Assembly: GCF_030812995.1 (NCBI RefSeq)
Contig: NZ_JAUSTT010000003.1
Span: 124,001-188,000, forward strand
DNA: 64,000 nt
Direction of reading: 5' to 3'
Origin: Bacillus chungangensis
GTDB taxonomy: Bacteria; Bacillota; Bacilli; Bacillales; Bacillaceae_C
Shown here: piece after piece, positions 17,770 to 26,563 of the stretch
Numbering within the stretch: the stretch's first letter is position 1
How the letters are laid out: each line of letters begins with the position of its first letter
The notes under the pieces: generated by a model
Told to the model about the DNA's origin: nothing
Databases searched by the model: none
The model's input: only the letters and a program-made list of their open reading frames with translations
Made by a program: the position numbers and the translations under genes

Positions 17770-19037
17770 CTAGACTGCCCCCAATTATTTGAATAAACGC
17801 TAATATCGATGCCTGCACGTTTTGTAAGAAAGTGGAAAAAATATCTAATGATATCTGCTTCAACAATAGAACGTGAGAATGTAATAGTTAATCGATCATT
17901 TACTGTGCATATGCCACAGTTTATAGGGCTTTTCTCCGTCGGATACAAAACAGCTTCCATACTATCAATATATTTCCTCATAGATTCGGGTAATTTTATA
18001 TTTCCAAGGTTAGAAACAGTGATCGTTTTTAGATTTTCACCAAAACTTTCAAAACCATGGCGCATCGCAATATATTTAATAAAGACAGGAACAAATCTTG
18101 CTGCTAGTATTTTTTCATATTTAATATTCCTTGCGATCCCTTCATACAAATATTCCTTTTTCGTTTTTTCTTTTAATTGTACCGATACTTCCTTTGCTAA
18201 ACTTTCAAAAGTTGGCTTATTTGAAACATTCATACCTACATTTACGACAGTGAAAAAATTACGCATTGTTTTTGACGGAAACATGTTTCGCAAATTCACA
18301 GGTATCGCTATCTTTATGGGGTTATGAATCGTTTCATATTTCATCATCTGTGAATAGATAGCATATAATAGAATGGAAGTTAAATATTCCGTTATTGTTT
18401 GATTGTTTTGCTTTGCAGCTCTATAAAGCTGTGATGCACTAACCACTCCGTGAATAACGTTATTTCCAACAGGTTCAAACGGTGTCCCTTTAATATGAAA
18501 AGCTTTCGGTTCCTTTAATCTTTTCGATCCAACATGTTGGTAATATTTTTTGAAACTGTCTTCTATTTCATAGTTGCTTGGCATTTCATTCGGCAGCATA
18601 ATAAGACCTTCTCCTTCTATGTTCTTGCCAAGAAGACATAAATACTGATATACCAATGTTTTTAAAAATTCTACAGCACCAGTCCCATCTGTAAGAGAAT
18701 GGAATATCTCTACTGAAATTCGACGATGAAAGTATAACACTCTAACAAGATAACCATTGTTTGATGCAGCATCTATTCGATAACATGGAAATTTGGTTTC
18801 TTTTTGGATGAATAATTTATTTTCATTTGCACTTAGAAAGTCCCAAAAAACGCCTTGATGCAGCTCTACTGCTAATGTAGGAAATCTTTTGATGACAAGA
18901 TCAACAGCCTCTTGCAACCGTTTGGCGTTAACTGGCTCATTCATTATCATTGAAACTCGGAAAACTGACGTATTTGCTCCTTTTGCAACTGCTCGAAATA
19001 TTTTTCCTGCATGGTCAATTTTGTACCATCTATCCAT
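17766..19037 (-). CDS. Condensation-domain-like acyltransferase (often called alcohol acetyltransferase)
   Basis: A 423-residue protein of the condensation/chloramphenicol acetyltransferase-like superfamily. The catalytic signature is FHSLTDGTGAVEF near residues 113-125, corresponding to HHxxxDG with one His replaced. NLGNI, the structural motif near the C-terminal domain (about residue 340), is also present. It is the first gene of a two-gene operon with DUF6320. The true acyl acceptor is unknown. The alcohol acetyltransferase label comes from database usage and should be read as fold only. Confidence 0.75.
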   Translation of the reverse strand: MDRWYKIDHAGKIFRAVAKGANTSVFRVSMIMNEPVNAKRLQEAVDLVIKRFPTLAVELHQGVFWDFLSANENKLFIQKETKFPCYRIDAASNNGYLVRVLYFHRRISVEIFHSLTDGTGAVEFLKTLVYQYLCLLGKNIEGEGLIMLPNEMPSNYEIEDSFKKYYQHVGSKRLKEPKAFHIKGTPFEPVGNNVIHGVVSASQLYRAAKQNNQTITEYLTSILLYAIYSQMMKYETIHNPIKIAIPVNLRNMFPSKTMRNFFTVVNVGMNVSNKPTFESLAKEVSVQLKEKTKKEYLYEGIARNIKYEKILAARFVPVFIKYIAMRHGFESFGENLKTITVSNLGNIKLPESMRKYIDSMEAVLYPTEKSPINCGICTVNDRLTITFSRSIVEADIIRYFFHFLTKRAGIDISVYSNNWGQSR

Positions 19038-19614
19038 TTTCCTCTCCCTCTCATACCTATGCCTGATTCGTTGAAGGTCTATCTACAAATGTTTTGTCTA
19101 CTCGTGCTGCCAGTTGATGATAATTAATAAGTGCACCTTCATTAGTGATATGGACGGAAAGTCAAAACACTCTTTATTTCATCAATTGCATCTACCAATA
19201 ATAAAAAAGCATACATTCATTATATTCACTAGATTCAATTCAAAAAAGGGTAAATGGCAATAAATTATCGTTTGCTATATCACATTCTAAAGATAAAAAC
19301 ATTTCAGAGTCACGATGACATGATACGTTTTTTAGATAAAAAAATGTAAGTATAAATCAATTTTTTTTTCTAACCATATCTCTAAAGCTATTCTATCTGA
19401 TAGAGTAATATTAACGAAAGCTACTCTATCTGTCAAAGTAATTTTTTTAAATGTATACACCTTACAACTTCATGATGAAGTTGTAATCTACACACATAAA
19501 CAAAAAAGACATTCCAGTTTGGAATGCCCTTTTATTCTATATCCCTTCTCTATATCAATATCCGTTTTATATGAAGTTTCATTTGTTCTCATTTGATTAT
19601 TTTATCTTTAAGAA
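19038..19614. other. Intergenic region with small repeats and a terminator
   Basis: No gene. Two imperfect direct repeats, AAAGCTATTCTATCTGATAG (from 19386) and GAAAGCTACTCTATCTGTC (from 19418), lie beside a palindrome ACAACTTCATGATGAAGTTGT (split: ACAACTTCAT/ATGAAGTTGT, 19467-19487). Their role is unknown. They lie between the acyltransferase start and the end of the purine operon. Confidence 0.4.
19502..19534 (-). terminator. Terminator of the purine transport operon
   Basis: CATTCCA and TGGAATG pair around a 3-base loop, with A and T runs on either side. It lies about 80 bases after the phosphoribosyltransferase stop. Confidence 0.7.
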
Positions 19615-20154
19615 TTATTTCGTAAATAGTGGAAGCTTCTCTAAAAAAAGAATGTCGTCTCTATTTGCTGCTTCACCCTCAGCCAAGATTGCAGCCTTTG
19701 CCCTGACGTCACCGCCAGCTTTCGTAATCAATGCTTCTAATGCTTGAATGGAATGGCCTGTACTAATTACATCATCTACAATCGCAATCCTTTTTCCTTT
19801 CACCGCTTCCACATCCTGCTGGTCTAAACATAACAATTGCTTTTTTTGTGTTGTTATCGAAGTGACCTCACTCACTAATGGAGAGTCCATATATGGTTTG
19901 ATGCTTTTTCTTGCAACAATATAGGACTTCATACCAAGTACTTTTGATAGTTCATAAATTAAGGGAATTCCTTTCGCTTCTGCGGTAACAAGTACGTCTA
20001 CAGGCGGCAATTTTTTTGCTAACATTGGTGCCGTTTTGCTTACCAGCTCTGTATCTCCTAAAATGACAAAACTCGCTATGCTTAAATGTTCATCAATTGG
20101 AATGATCGGAAGCTCACGAGTCAAACCTGCAACTTTTAAAGTATAAGTATCCAT
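19615..20154 (-). CDS. Purine phosphoribosyltransferase (adenine/xanthine PRTase family)
   Basis: A 179-residue type I phosphoribosyltransferase. The ATG at 20154 is chosen because AAGGAGG lies eight bases upstream. The longer frame begins inside that RBS. The PRPP-binding motif is RIAIVDDVISTGHS (near residues 118-131). It converts a free purine base and PRPP to the nucleotide. It lies 13 bases after an NCS2 permease, under a guanine-type riboswitch, which points to salvage of guanine, hypoxanthine or xanthine. It is not a close match to B. subtilis Xpt, so the base specificity is inferred from context. Confidence 0.8.
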   Translation of the reverse strand: MDTYTLKVAGLTRELPIIPIDEHLSIASFVILGDTELVSKTAPMLAKKLPPVDVLVTAEAKGIPLIYELSKVLGMKSYIVARKSIKPYMDSPLVSEVTSITTQKKQLLCLDQQDVEAVKGKRIAIVDDVISTGHSIQALEALITKAGGDVRAKAAILAEGEAANRDDILFLEKLPLFTK

Positions 20155-20167
20155 TTCATTTTCCTCC

Positions 20168-21241
20168 TTAAAATCCAAATATGCTTATTAGAGCTTGCAG
20201 CAATACTCCAGCGAGCATCCCTAAAAATGGATCAGTAATTGCTGTTACAACCATTGTAATCCCGCCAACAACGCCTGAAGATGCATCTCCAGCAGTTAAG
20301 GCTGCTGTCGCATTACCAGGTACTGTCACAATCGCTCCAAGAACAAATAAAAAACCTGAAATGGATGCAGTAGGAATAAGCTTGCCGATCTTAGGTAGTA
20401 AACCTGATAATAAAATAATAGCCATTAACACCATCATCAAAACACCTGACCATACTGGGTGAGGAGCACTGGAAGTAGCGGAAATGACGATTTCTACCGG
20501 TCCGCCGCCAAAATAAGCAGATACCATATCGGCGATACTGCTGATTACAGTTAAAACATCCACATTGACATCTGTTTGTGCGATTTCTCCATTGATTTTC
20601 CCAAATGCAATGTTCGCTCCAATATTTAAACAGACCATAGCTAAAGCGCCCCGAATAACAAAAGGGTTTAAAATAAGTTTTTGCTTAATAAACGATTCCT
20701 TCTTGTCCATGATAGTCTTTTCATTTGACTTGTTTTTATTTACAAAATAGGAAACAAGGCTTGATAATATAACAGATGCAGTAATAGTATATACTAAATC
20801 TTTTGTAGCCATATACACAATGAGGCCGGTAATAAATGAACTGATGCCGGCTGGCTTGTCTGCTTTCGACATATCCCAAGCTACTTTGGAGAGCATGATG
20901 CCTACTCCAGCCATCATACCATTGGTAACAACGGGGCCAATCCAATCAATGATCTTTTCCAACATGCCGAATACACCAATACAAAGCATCATCAAAGCTC
21001 CGAAAAAGATCATAGAAAGCCGTTCTCGCATATTCTTTCCCATCGTTCCTGCTACTGTTATTGTCTCCGCTTGAAAAGAAATAACAGCTACAGATCCTGT
21101 TACAGCATTCCCCGCAGCTCCCACCATAAATGCAAGGGCAGTAGGTACAGAAGCAAATCCAAACGCTAATGCTAATAATCCTTGCGGGAGGCCATTTAGA
21201 ACACCGCTAAGTGCAGCCAGTATATCTTTTAAAATTTCCAT
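20168..21241 (-). CDS. NCS2-family purine permease
   Basis: A 357-residue membrane protein with about 12 hydrophobic segments, of the nucleobase-cation symporter 2 type. The start at 21241 has GGAGAGG upstream. The longer frame runs back through the riboswitch terminator. It is shorter than typical PbuG/PbuX permeases (about 430-440 residues). Stretches such as VGAAGNAVTGSVAVISFQAE and YFGGGPVEIVISAT support a base-binding transporter. Expression is probably reduced by guanine-type purines through the upstream riboswitch. Confidence 0.8.
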   Translation of the reverse strand: MEILKDILAALSGVLNGLPQGLLALAFGFASVPTALAFMVGAAGNAVTGSVAVISFQAETITVAGTMGKNMRERLSMIFFGALMMLCIGVFGMLEKIIDWIGPVVTNGMMAGVGIMLSKVAWDMSKADKPAGISSFITGLIVYMATKDLVYTITASVILSSLVSYFVNKNKSNEKTIMDKKESFIKQKLILNPFVIRGALAMVCLNIGANIAFGKINGEIAQTDVNVDVLTVISSIADMVSAYFGGGPVEIVISATSSAPHPVWSGVLMMVLMAIILLSGLLPKIGKLIPTASISGFLFVLGAIVTVPGNATAALTAGDASSGVVGGITMVVTAITDPFLGMLAGVLLQALISIFGF

Positions 21242-21307
21242 GTTTCCTCTCCATTCCTTGCCGCACTTATCCCATTGTACAGTCATGGAAACAAGTATTT
21301 TTGGATA

Positions 21308-21337
21308 GAAAAAAGGCCGTCTAAAAAGAAGACGACC
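21308..21337 (-). terminator. Expression-platform terminator of the purine riboswitch
   Basis: On the minus strand GGTCGTCT pairs with AGACGGCC (one G-U pair) and is followed by TTTTTT. It lies 23 bases downstream of the aptamer, as expected for ligand-induced termination. Confidence 0.88.
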
Positions 21338-21360
21338 AGATTTAACAATCACAAAAATCT

Positions 21361-21433
21361 GCCGTCCATAGTAGAGTTATTTAAGGCAACTCCGTAGAGA
21401 CTCCCAGACCATATTACTGGGAATATATGGGGC
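21361..21433 (-). ncRNA. Purine riboswitch aptamer, guanine-type (C74)
   Basis: The minus strand shows the purine aptamer core: AATATGGTCTGGGAGTCTC, TACGGAGTTGCCTTAAATAA and CTCTACTATGG. P1 is closed by GCCCCATA and TATGGACGGC. The position corresponding to residue 74 is C (TACTATGG), which selects guanine/hypoxanthine over adenine. It precedes the NCS2 permease and phosphoribosyltransferase genes. Confidence 0.93.
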
Positions 21434-21508
21434 ATTTATTATTGGATTATGATGAAACTACAATTTTAAAAATATCATACATTTCGACATTATACAACAA
21501 ATTTTTCA

Positions 21509-22879
21509 CTAGTTTTTATTGGTTAATGATTGTTCTAAAACATATCCAAATTGATATAATTCAGCTTCGTTCCCATGTTTGGCAATGAATTGTACGCCAA
21601 TTGGCAACGCATTTTTCGACATGCCGCAAGGTATGGATAGAGATGGATTGCCGGTATAATTTGTTGGAGACGTTAATCTCAGCAGTGCATGCCGGACTGC
21701 TTCTCTTTGTCCATTTATTTGCACCTCTCTTTGACCAATATTTGTTGGTATCATTGGAATTGTTGGTGTGAGTAAAATATCAACTTGTTCAAAAGCTTGA
21801 TTGTACTCATGTATTAATAGGCTTCTGTTCTTTTGTGATAAGACATATTCATATCCTTTTACTTTTTGGCTGGCTGCTAATCTTTCAAAAACTTCTGCAT
21901 CAACATCTTCTTTGTGATTTCTAATTGTGTGTACATGGACAGCGGATGCCTCAGACTGAATAGTGATCGCTTGGGCTTCAACAATTTTTTCCATACAATC
22001 AATCTTTACTTCTTTTATTTCTACTTGTAAGTTCTCAAAGATTTTTATACATTGAGCAATTGCGGTTTTTACTTCTCCATCAATCGTATCAAAATAAAAA
22101 GATGGAATGCCTATAGATTTGCCTTTTACATCCATTCCGATTAATAAAGAGTAGTCTTGATCTTCAACTTTTAGTGAGTAAGCATCATCGGAATCATATC
22201 CAGCAATAGCATTTAATAACAAAGCATTATCTTTAATATTAGCTGTAATGGGGCCGATATGATCAAGCGTATATGCTAAACTAAATGCTCCCTTTTTACT
22301 AACCGCACCGAAAGTTGGCTTCATTCCCACGACACCACATACAGATGAAGGTATTCTAATAGAACCGCCTGTATCTGTTCCTAGAGAGCCGCTAACCATT
22401 CCTGCTGCTACTGCAGCTGCAGAGCCGCTACTTGAGCCGCCCGTTATTTTATCTAAATGATGTGGATTTCGACATGGTCCAAAATAAGAACGATCTCCGA
22501 TTGGGCCGTATGCAAATTCATGTGTGTTCGTTTTTCCAATGATGATTGCGCCTGCATCTTTTAATTTTTTCACAACAGTCGCATCCAAATCTGGAACATA
22601 GTCTTTATATACTTTTGAACCCATCGTTGTTCGTATATTTTTTGTATATATTAAATCTTTTATTGCAATAGGAATCCCATGAAGCCTGCTTCTCACTTTC
22701 CCTTCCATTAATTCAAGTTCTAATTGCTTCGCGGCTTGTAAGGCTTCGCCATCAGAAATCGTAATAAATGAGTTGTTTTTACTATTTTCTTTAAAAATCT
22801 TTTCTAATGTTTTTTCTACTAATTCAATTGGTGATAGTTTTCTTTCTTTTATTAATGTTGATGTCGTTAATATATCCAT
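21509..22879 (-). CDS. Amidase signature family hydrolase
   Basis: A 456-residue amidase. The catalytic Lys lies in PIAIKDL (near residue 73). The serines lie in GGSSSGSAAAVAAG (near 148-161) and DTGGSIRIPSS (near 170-180). The family hydrolyses amide bonds of small molecules. A GatA role is unlikely because gatC and gatB are absent. It is the second gene after an MFS transporter, 14 bases apart, transcribed from a sigma-54-type promoter. The likely job is import and hydrolysis of a small amide, with ammonia release. The substrate is unknown. Confidence 0.88.
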   Translation of the reverse strand: MDILTTSTLIKERKLSPIELVEKTLEKIFKENSKNNSFITISDGEALQAAKQLELELMEGKVRSRLHGIPIAIKDLIYTKNIRTTMGSKVYKDYVPDLDATVVKKLKDAGAIIIGKTNTHEFAYGPIGDRSYFGPCRNPHHLDKITGGSSSGSAAAVAAGMVSGSLGTDTGGSIRIPSSVCGVVGMKPTFGAVSKKGAFSLAYTLDHIGPITANIKDNALLLNAIAGYDSDDAYSLKVEDQDYSLLIGMDVKGKSIGIPSFYFDTIDGEVKTAIAQCIKIFENLQVEIKEVKIDCMEKIVEAQAITIQSEASAVHVHTIRNHKEDVDAEVFERLAASQKVKGYEYVLSQKNRSLLIHEYNQAFEQVDILLTPTIPMIPTNIGQREVQINGQREAVRHALLRLTSPTNYTGNPSLSIPCGMSKNALPIGVQFIAKHGNEAELYQFGYVLEQSLTNKN

Positions 22880-22893
22880 CGAATGTTCATCTC

Positions 22894-24207
22894 CTACTTC
22901 ATTACAGCGACAGCTTTCATACTTTTCTGGCCAGGTTTTACAAATATCATCGCGGCCATGCCAATTACTGAAGCGATTGCAGCAGCTACAAACATCGAGG
23001 AATAACCATAACTGATGACTAAGAAACCAGTTAATGTTGGTGCAATAATCGTTGCAGTATTCGTAATAAAGTGAGTAATTCCTCCGAATGTTCCTGCACG
23101 GCTCGGTTCTGTATCAATGATGACTGACCAATACACAGAGTTTGGCAATGAATTAAAAGCGTTACCAATACACATTAAAATCATGACTCCTACAATTGTA
23201 TTTGCTGATGGAATCATCAAAAAACAAATTGCTGTGCAAAATAACGATACAACTGCCAATCCTGATCTCGCAATTCGTAAACTTCCTGTTTTCATTCGTA
23301 AATAATCCGAGATTTTACCACCTAAAAGTACAGTAAAACATGCGCCAATCCATGGAATCATGCCCAAATACCATAATGAAGATAATTGGAATCCAAATTC
23401 ATCCTGTAAGTATTTAGGTGTCCATGTCAGCAATAAAAAATTAATATATTGAAAAGCAAAGTATCCTAAAGCATTGAATACTAATGTTGGATTTTGAAAG
23501 AAATGAAACCATTTAATATGTTTATCATGTTCGCTAATTAATTTTTCATCGGGCAATAAATCTTTCGTTGAACGAATTTTTTCAAGCTCTTCTTTTGAAA
23601 CTTTTGGATGTTCTTCAGGTAAGTTTGTAAACATTTTAGACCATATAATGACCCAAACGATCCCTAAACTTCCTAAAAGAATAAACATTACTTTCCAACT
23701 TGTAATAGATAAAATGGCTACTGCTACAGGAGCTGTTAATAATGCTCCCAGCGGAGTCCCCAAAAGACCTAAAGAAACAGCAAAACCCCGTTCTTTCGGT
23801 GTTGCCCAGTTTGCATTCGTTTTATTAATCGTAGAAAACGTTGGCCCTTCAGCAAAACCAAACATAATACGAATAAATGCGAAGCCTGCGATAGCTGAGC
23901 CCCCAAATAGCGCCATACCGATTTCTCCGGCAAAAGCGGTTGCAATAACGAAAATCGACCAGCCTGTTCCAATGATAATCCAAACAAATTTTGGTCCTTT
24001 TTTATCAGCAAGTATTCCTCCAAAAAGTGCTCCAAATAAATAACCGTACCCAAAATAACCGAGTACTGCTCCCCACGCAATTGCACTAAATCCAAACTCT
24101 TCAATAATTTCTTTTTGAGCGTATGAAATAGCCCCACGGTCAATATAGTTAATAATAACCATAATTACCATCATAAACATGATTTTGTAGCGATAGTTAT
24201 GCTGCAT
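22894..24207 (-). CDS. MFS transporter (anion:cation symporter-like)
   Basis: A 437-residue permease with 12 predicted membrane helices. The N-terminal NYIDRGAISYAQ resembles the ACS subfamily (glucarate/galactonate/phthalate-type importers), as does the loop LGYFGYGYLFGALFGGILADKKGPK, given here in part as GYLFGALFGGILADKKG. It is the first gene of the sigma-54-controlled operon with the amidase and probably imports its substrate. An RBS (GGGGAGAGGG) precedes the ATG. Confidence 0.85.
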   Translation of the reverse strand: MQHNYRYKIMFMMVIMVIINYIDRGAISYAQKEIIEEFGFSAIAWGAVLGYFGYGYLFGALFGGILADKKGPKFVWIIIGTGWSIFVIATAFAGEIGMALFGGSAIAGFAFIRIMFGFAEGPTFSTINKTNANWATPKERGFAVSLGLLGTPLGALLTAPVAVAILSITSWKVMFILLGSLGIVWVIIWSKMFTNLPEEHPKVSKEELEKIRSTKDLLPDEKLISEHDKHIKWFHFFQNPTLVFNALGYFAFQYINFLLLTWTPKYLQDEFGFQLSSLWYLGMIPWIGACFTVLLGGKISDYLRMKTGSLRIARSGLAVVSLFCTAICFLMIPSANTIVGVMILMCIGNAFNSLPNSVYWSVIIDTEPSRAGTFGGITHFITNTATIIAPTLTGFLVISYGYSSMFVAAAIASVIGMAAMIFVKPGQKSMKAVAVMK

Positions 24208-24602
24208 TGCAACCCTCTCCCCTTCTAAATCTACTAATTTATTTGCTAGAATAACTCATACTTTATACTCTTTCCACTATTAAAATGTTATTTTGAGGCC
24301 TGTTAGATTTAGAAATCTCTGCCTGCTTATTGTGCACCTATCTCATCTTCAACCATAACTATACGTTCTCATCATACAAACCTCCAGTAATCATTATCAA
24401 TTCGCCCAATAAATATATTGCAATAAACGTGCCAAACTTTTTTCCTATACAGCGTGAAGCACGATTTCATTCAATGTTTAGCAATTTTTTTGAATCTATT
24501 TGAAATTTCAATGCCTTTATAGTAGACTATTTGTACATTTTATTTGCTTTTTTGCATATTTTTTATGCGTTTTTGCACAAATATGAAAAGGTGTGACATT
24601 TA
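24208..24602. other. Divergent regulatory region
   Basis: Contains the sigma-54 promoter (24419-24435) and, between it and the activator gene, TTTGTACA (near 24530) and TGCACAAA (near 24574) in inverted orientation together with GCATA/TATGC elements. These are candidates for upstream activator sites. The predicted leader of the transporter mRNA is about 200 bases. Confidence 0.5.
24419..24435 (-). promoter_or_regulatory. Sigma-54 (-24/-12) promoter of the MFS-amidase operon
   Basis: The minus strand reads TTGGCACGTTTATTGCAA. It has GG at -24 and GC at -12 with exactly ten bases between, and matches the consensus TTGGCAC-N5-TTGCA. A sigma-54-dependent activator is encoded divergently, which makes the assignment strong. 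Confidence 0.9.
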
Positions 24603-26324
24603 TTGTATAAAGATCTGTATTTATCTTTGGAATTAGCCTTTCACTCTCTATCATCTGGGTTTATCATTATTGATCGCAATGGCCTCATTCAATTTGTCAA
24701 TCAAAAAGGAGCCGCACTATTAAATCTAGAAATGGATCAGGATGTGAAAGAATCAATTTACACATTCATGCCCGAAATAGATTTAAATTCTTTTTCTCAA
24801 GAAAAAAAATTAATCAACGAACTATTTATCGGTAATCGAAAGTTGATTTTCAATCATTCCCCCCTTTATTCAAACGGAGAACTATATGGTGTTGCCACCT
24901 TATTTGACGAAGAAAAATATTATGAAGTTCTCTTAAAAGAACTCGATTCTTATAAAAATTTAAGCCTTGATTTAAAAGCAATTTTTGATATATCCTATGA
25001 TGTTATATATGTTTCAAATCATCAAGGTGTTACGCTTCGTGTCAGTTCAGCCTGTAAAGAATTATGGGGAAAGGAAGAAAAGGATTTAATCGGAAAAAGT
25101 GTATACGAACTAGAAAAATCCGGCATTTACAAGCCATCTATTACGAGGATCGTTTTGGAGAAAAAAGAAACTGTCTCTATGATGCAAACAACAAAAACTG
25201 GCAGAAGACTTATGGTAGTTGGCACTCCTATTAAAGACAAAGATGGAGAGATTATTAGAGTAGTTAATGCATCACGTGATATTACAGAGGTAAACCGCCT
25301 TCAAGCAAAATTAAACGAGATGAAACAATTAATGGAAGGATATAAACGAGAGCTAAATGATCTGCGCAATCGCGCAGATACAGAATCTCCACTTGTTTAT
25401 CGGAGCATTGAAATGAAACGAGTCGTCTCCCTTGCTCAAAAAGTAGCAAGTGTTGATTCTACAGTTCTCATTTTAGGAGAAACTGGCGTTGGAAAGGAAG
25501 TCATTGCTAACTACATTCATAAATCAAGTCCACGTTCCGAGAAACCGTTTATTACGATCAGTTGTGGCTCCATCCCTGAAAATTTGCTCGAATCAGAGTT
25601 GTTTGGCTATGAAAAAGGAGCTTTTACCGGTGCAGTGAAACAAAAAATGGGCTTATTCGAACTGGCGAATGAAGGAACACTATTTCTCGATGAAATCGGA
25701 GAAATGCCGCTTCCGCTGCAAACGAAGCTGCTTCGCGTCATTCAAGAGCAAGAACTCGTTCATATCGGAGGAACAAAACCTATTAAAATTAATATTCGCT
25801 TGATCGCTGCAACAAATCGCGACCTATTGGAAGAGGTGCGAAGAGGTATGTTCCGAGAAGATCTATATTACCGTCTAAACGTCATTCCGATAAAAATACC
25901 TGCACTGCGTAATCGAACAGATGATATATTGCCGCTTGTCCTTCATTTTGTTGAGTTTTTCAATCAAAAATACATGCGTACAACAAAAATCTCTCATGCT
26001 ACTCTTGAAGTTCTTCAACAATATGACTGGCCTGGCAACGTTCGCGAACTTCAAAATATTATCGAAAGGCTTGTCGTATTAACTGAAGAAGAGATCATCG
26101 ACGTTTCTGAACTGGAAGGCTTTTTGTTTACTACAGTTGGGCGGCAGCAATCTGAAAACGTCATCGTCAACAACATCATTCCTCTCAAAGATTGCGTAGA
26201 AGAAGCCGAGAATCAGCTGCTAGAATTAGCTAAAAGAAAATACAAATCAACATCCAAAATCGCAGCTGTACTAGGAGTTAATCAGTCAACCATCAGCAGA
26301 AAATTACGGCGTTCTACAAAATAA
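24603..26324 (+). CDS. Sigma-54-dependent transcriptional activator with PAS domains
   Basis: A 573-residue regulator. The start is a TTG at 24603 with AAGGTG upstream. Two PAS-type sensor segments occupy about residues 5-105 and 120-232. A short coiled linker leads to the AAA+ domain: Walker A GETGVGKE (292-299), the sigma-54-contacting loop GAFTGA (339-344) and Walker B FLDEIGEM (361-368). A Fis-type helix-turn-helix closes the protein ([19 protein letters not shown]). It is transcribed away from the MFS-amidase operon and is its probable activator. The signal sensed by the PAS domains is unknown. Confidence 0.92.
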   Translation: MYKDLYLSLELAFHSLSSGFIIIDRNGLIQFVNQKGAALLNLEMDQDVKESIYTFMPEIDLNSFSQEKKLINELFIGNRKLIFNHSPLYSNGELYGVATLFDEEKYYEVLLKELDSYKNLSLDLKAIFDISYDVIYVSNHQGVTLRVSSACKELWGKEEKDLIGKSVYELEKSGIYKPSITRIVLEKKETVSMMQTTKTGRRLMVVGTPIKDKDGEIIRVVNASRDITEVNRLQAKLNEMKQLMEGYKRELNDLRNRADTESPLVYRSIEMKRVVSLAQKVASVDSTVLILGETGVGKEVIANYIHKSSPRSEKPFITISCGSIPENLLESELFGYEKGAFTGAVKQKMGLFELANEGTLFLDEIGEMPLPLQTKLLRVIQEQELVHIGGTKPIKINIRLIAATNRDLLEEVRRGMFREDLYYRLNVIPIKIPALRNRTDDILPLVLHFVEFFNQKYMRTTKISHATLEVLQQYDWPGNVRELQNIIERLVVLTEEEIIDVSELEGFLFTTVGRQQSENVIVNNIIPLKDCVEEAENQLLELAKRKYKSTSKIAAVLGVNQSTISRKLRRSTK

Positions 26325-26513
26325 TGTGAAAATCGATCAGGGAACTTCTCTTATCCCCTTTATACAATGGACTTTTGGCAAGCTTGATTCCTCTCACTTG
26401 CAAGTTAAATGTGGATATATATTAAAGAAGCTGTAAAAGGGAAGAAAGAAGACTGCAAAAGTAAACTAACAGCCTTCTACTCTTAGCACACTTTTTCACA
26501 CTTTCGCATATTA

Positions 26514-26546
26514 TCAGCTGCAATGTTCCATGACCATTGCAGCTGA
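26514..26546. terminator. Bidirectional terminator between convergent genes
   Basis: TCAGCTGCAATG (26514-26525) and CATTGCAGCTGA (26535-26546) form a perfect 12-bp stem, followed by TTTT. It separates the sigma-54 activator gene from the ATP-grasp gene. Confidence 0.88.
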
Positions 26547-26563
26547 TTTTCTCTTTAGCATTG

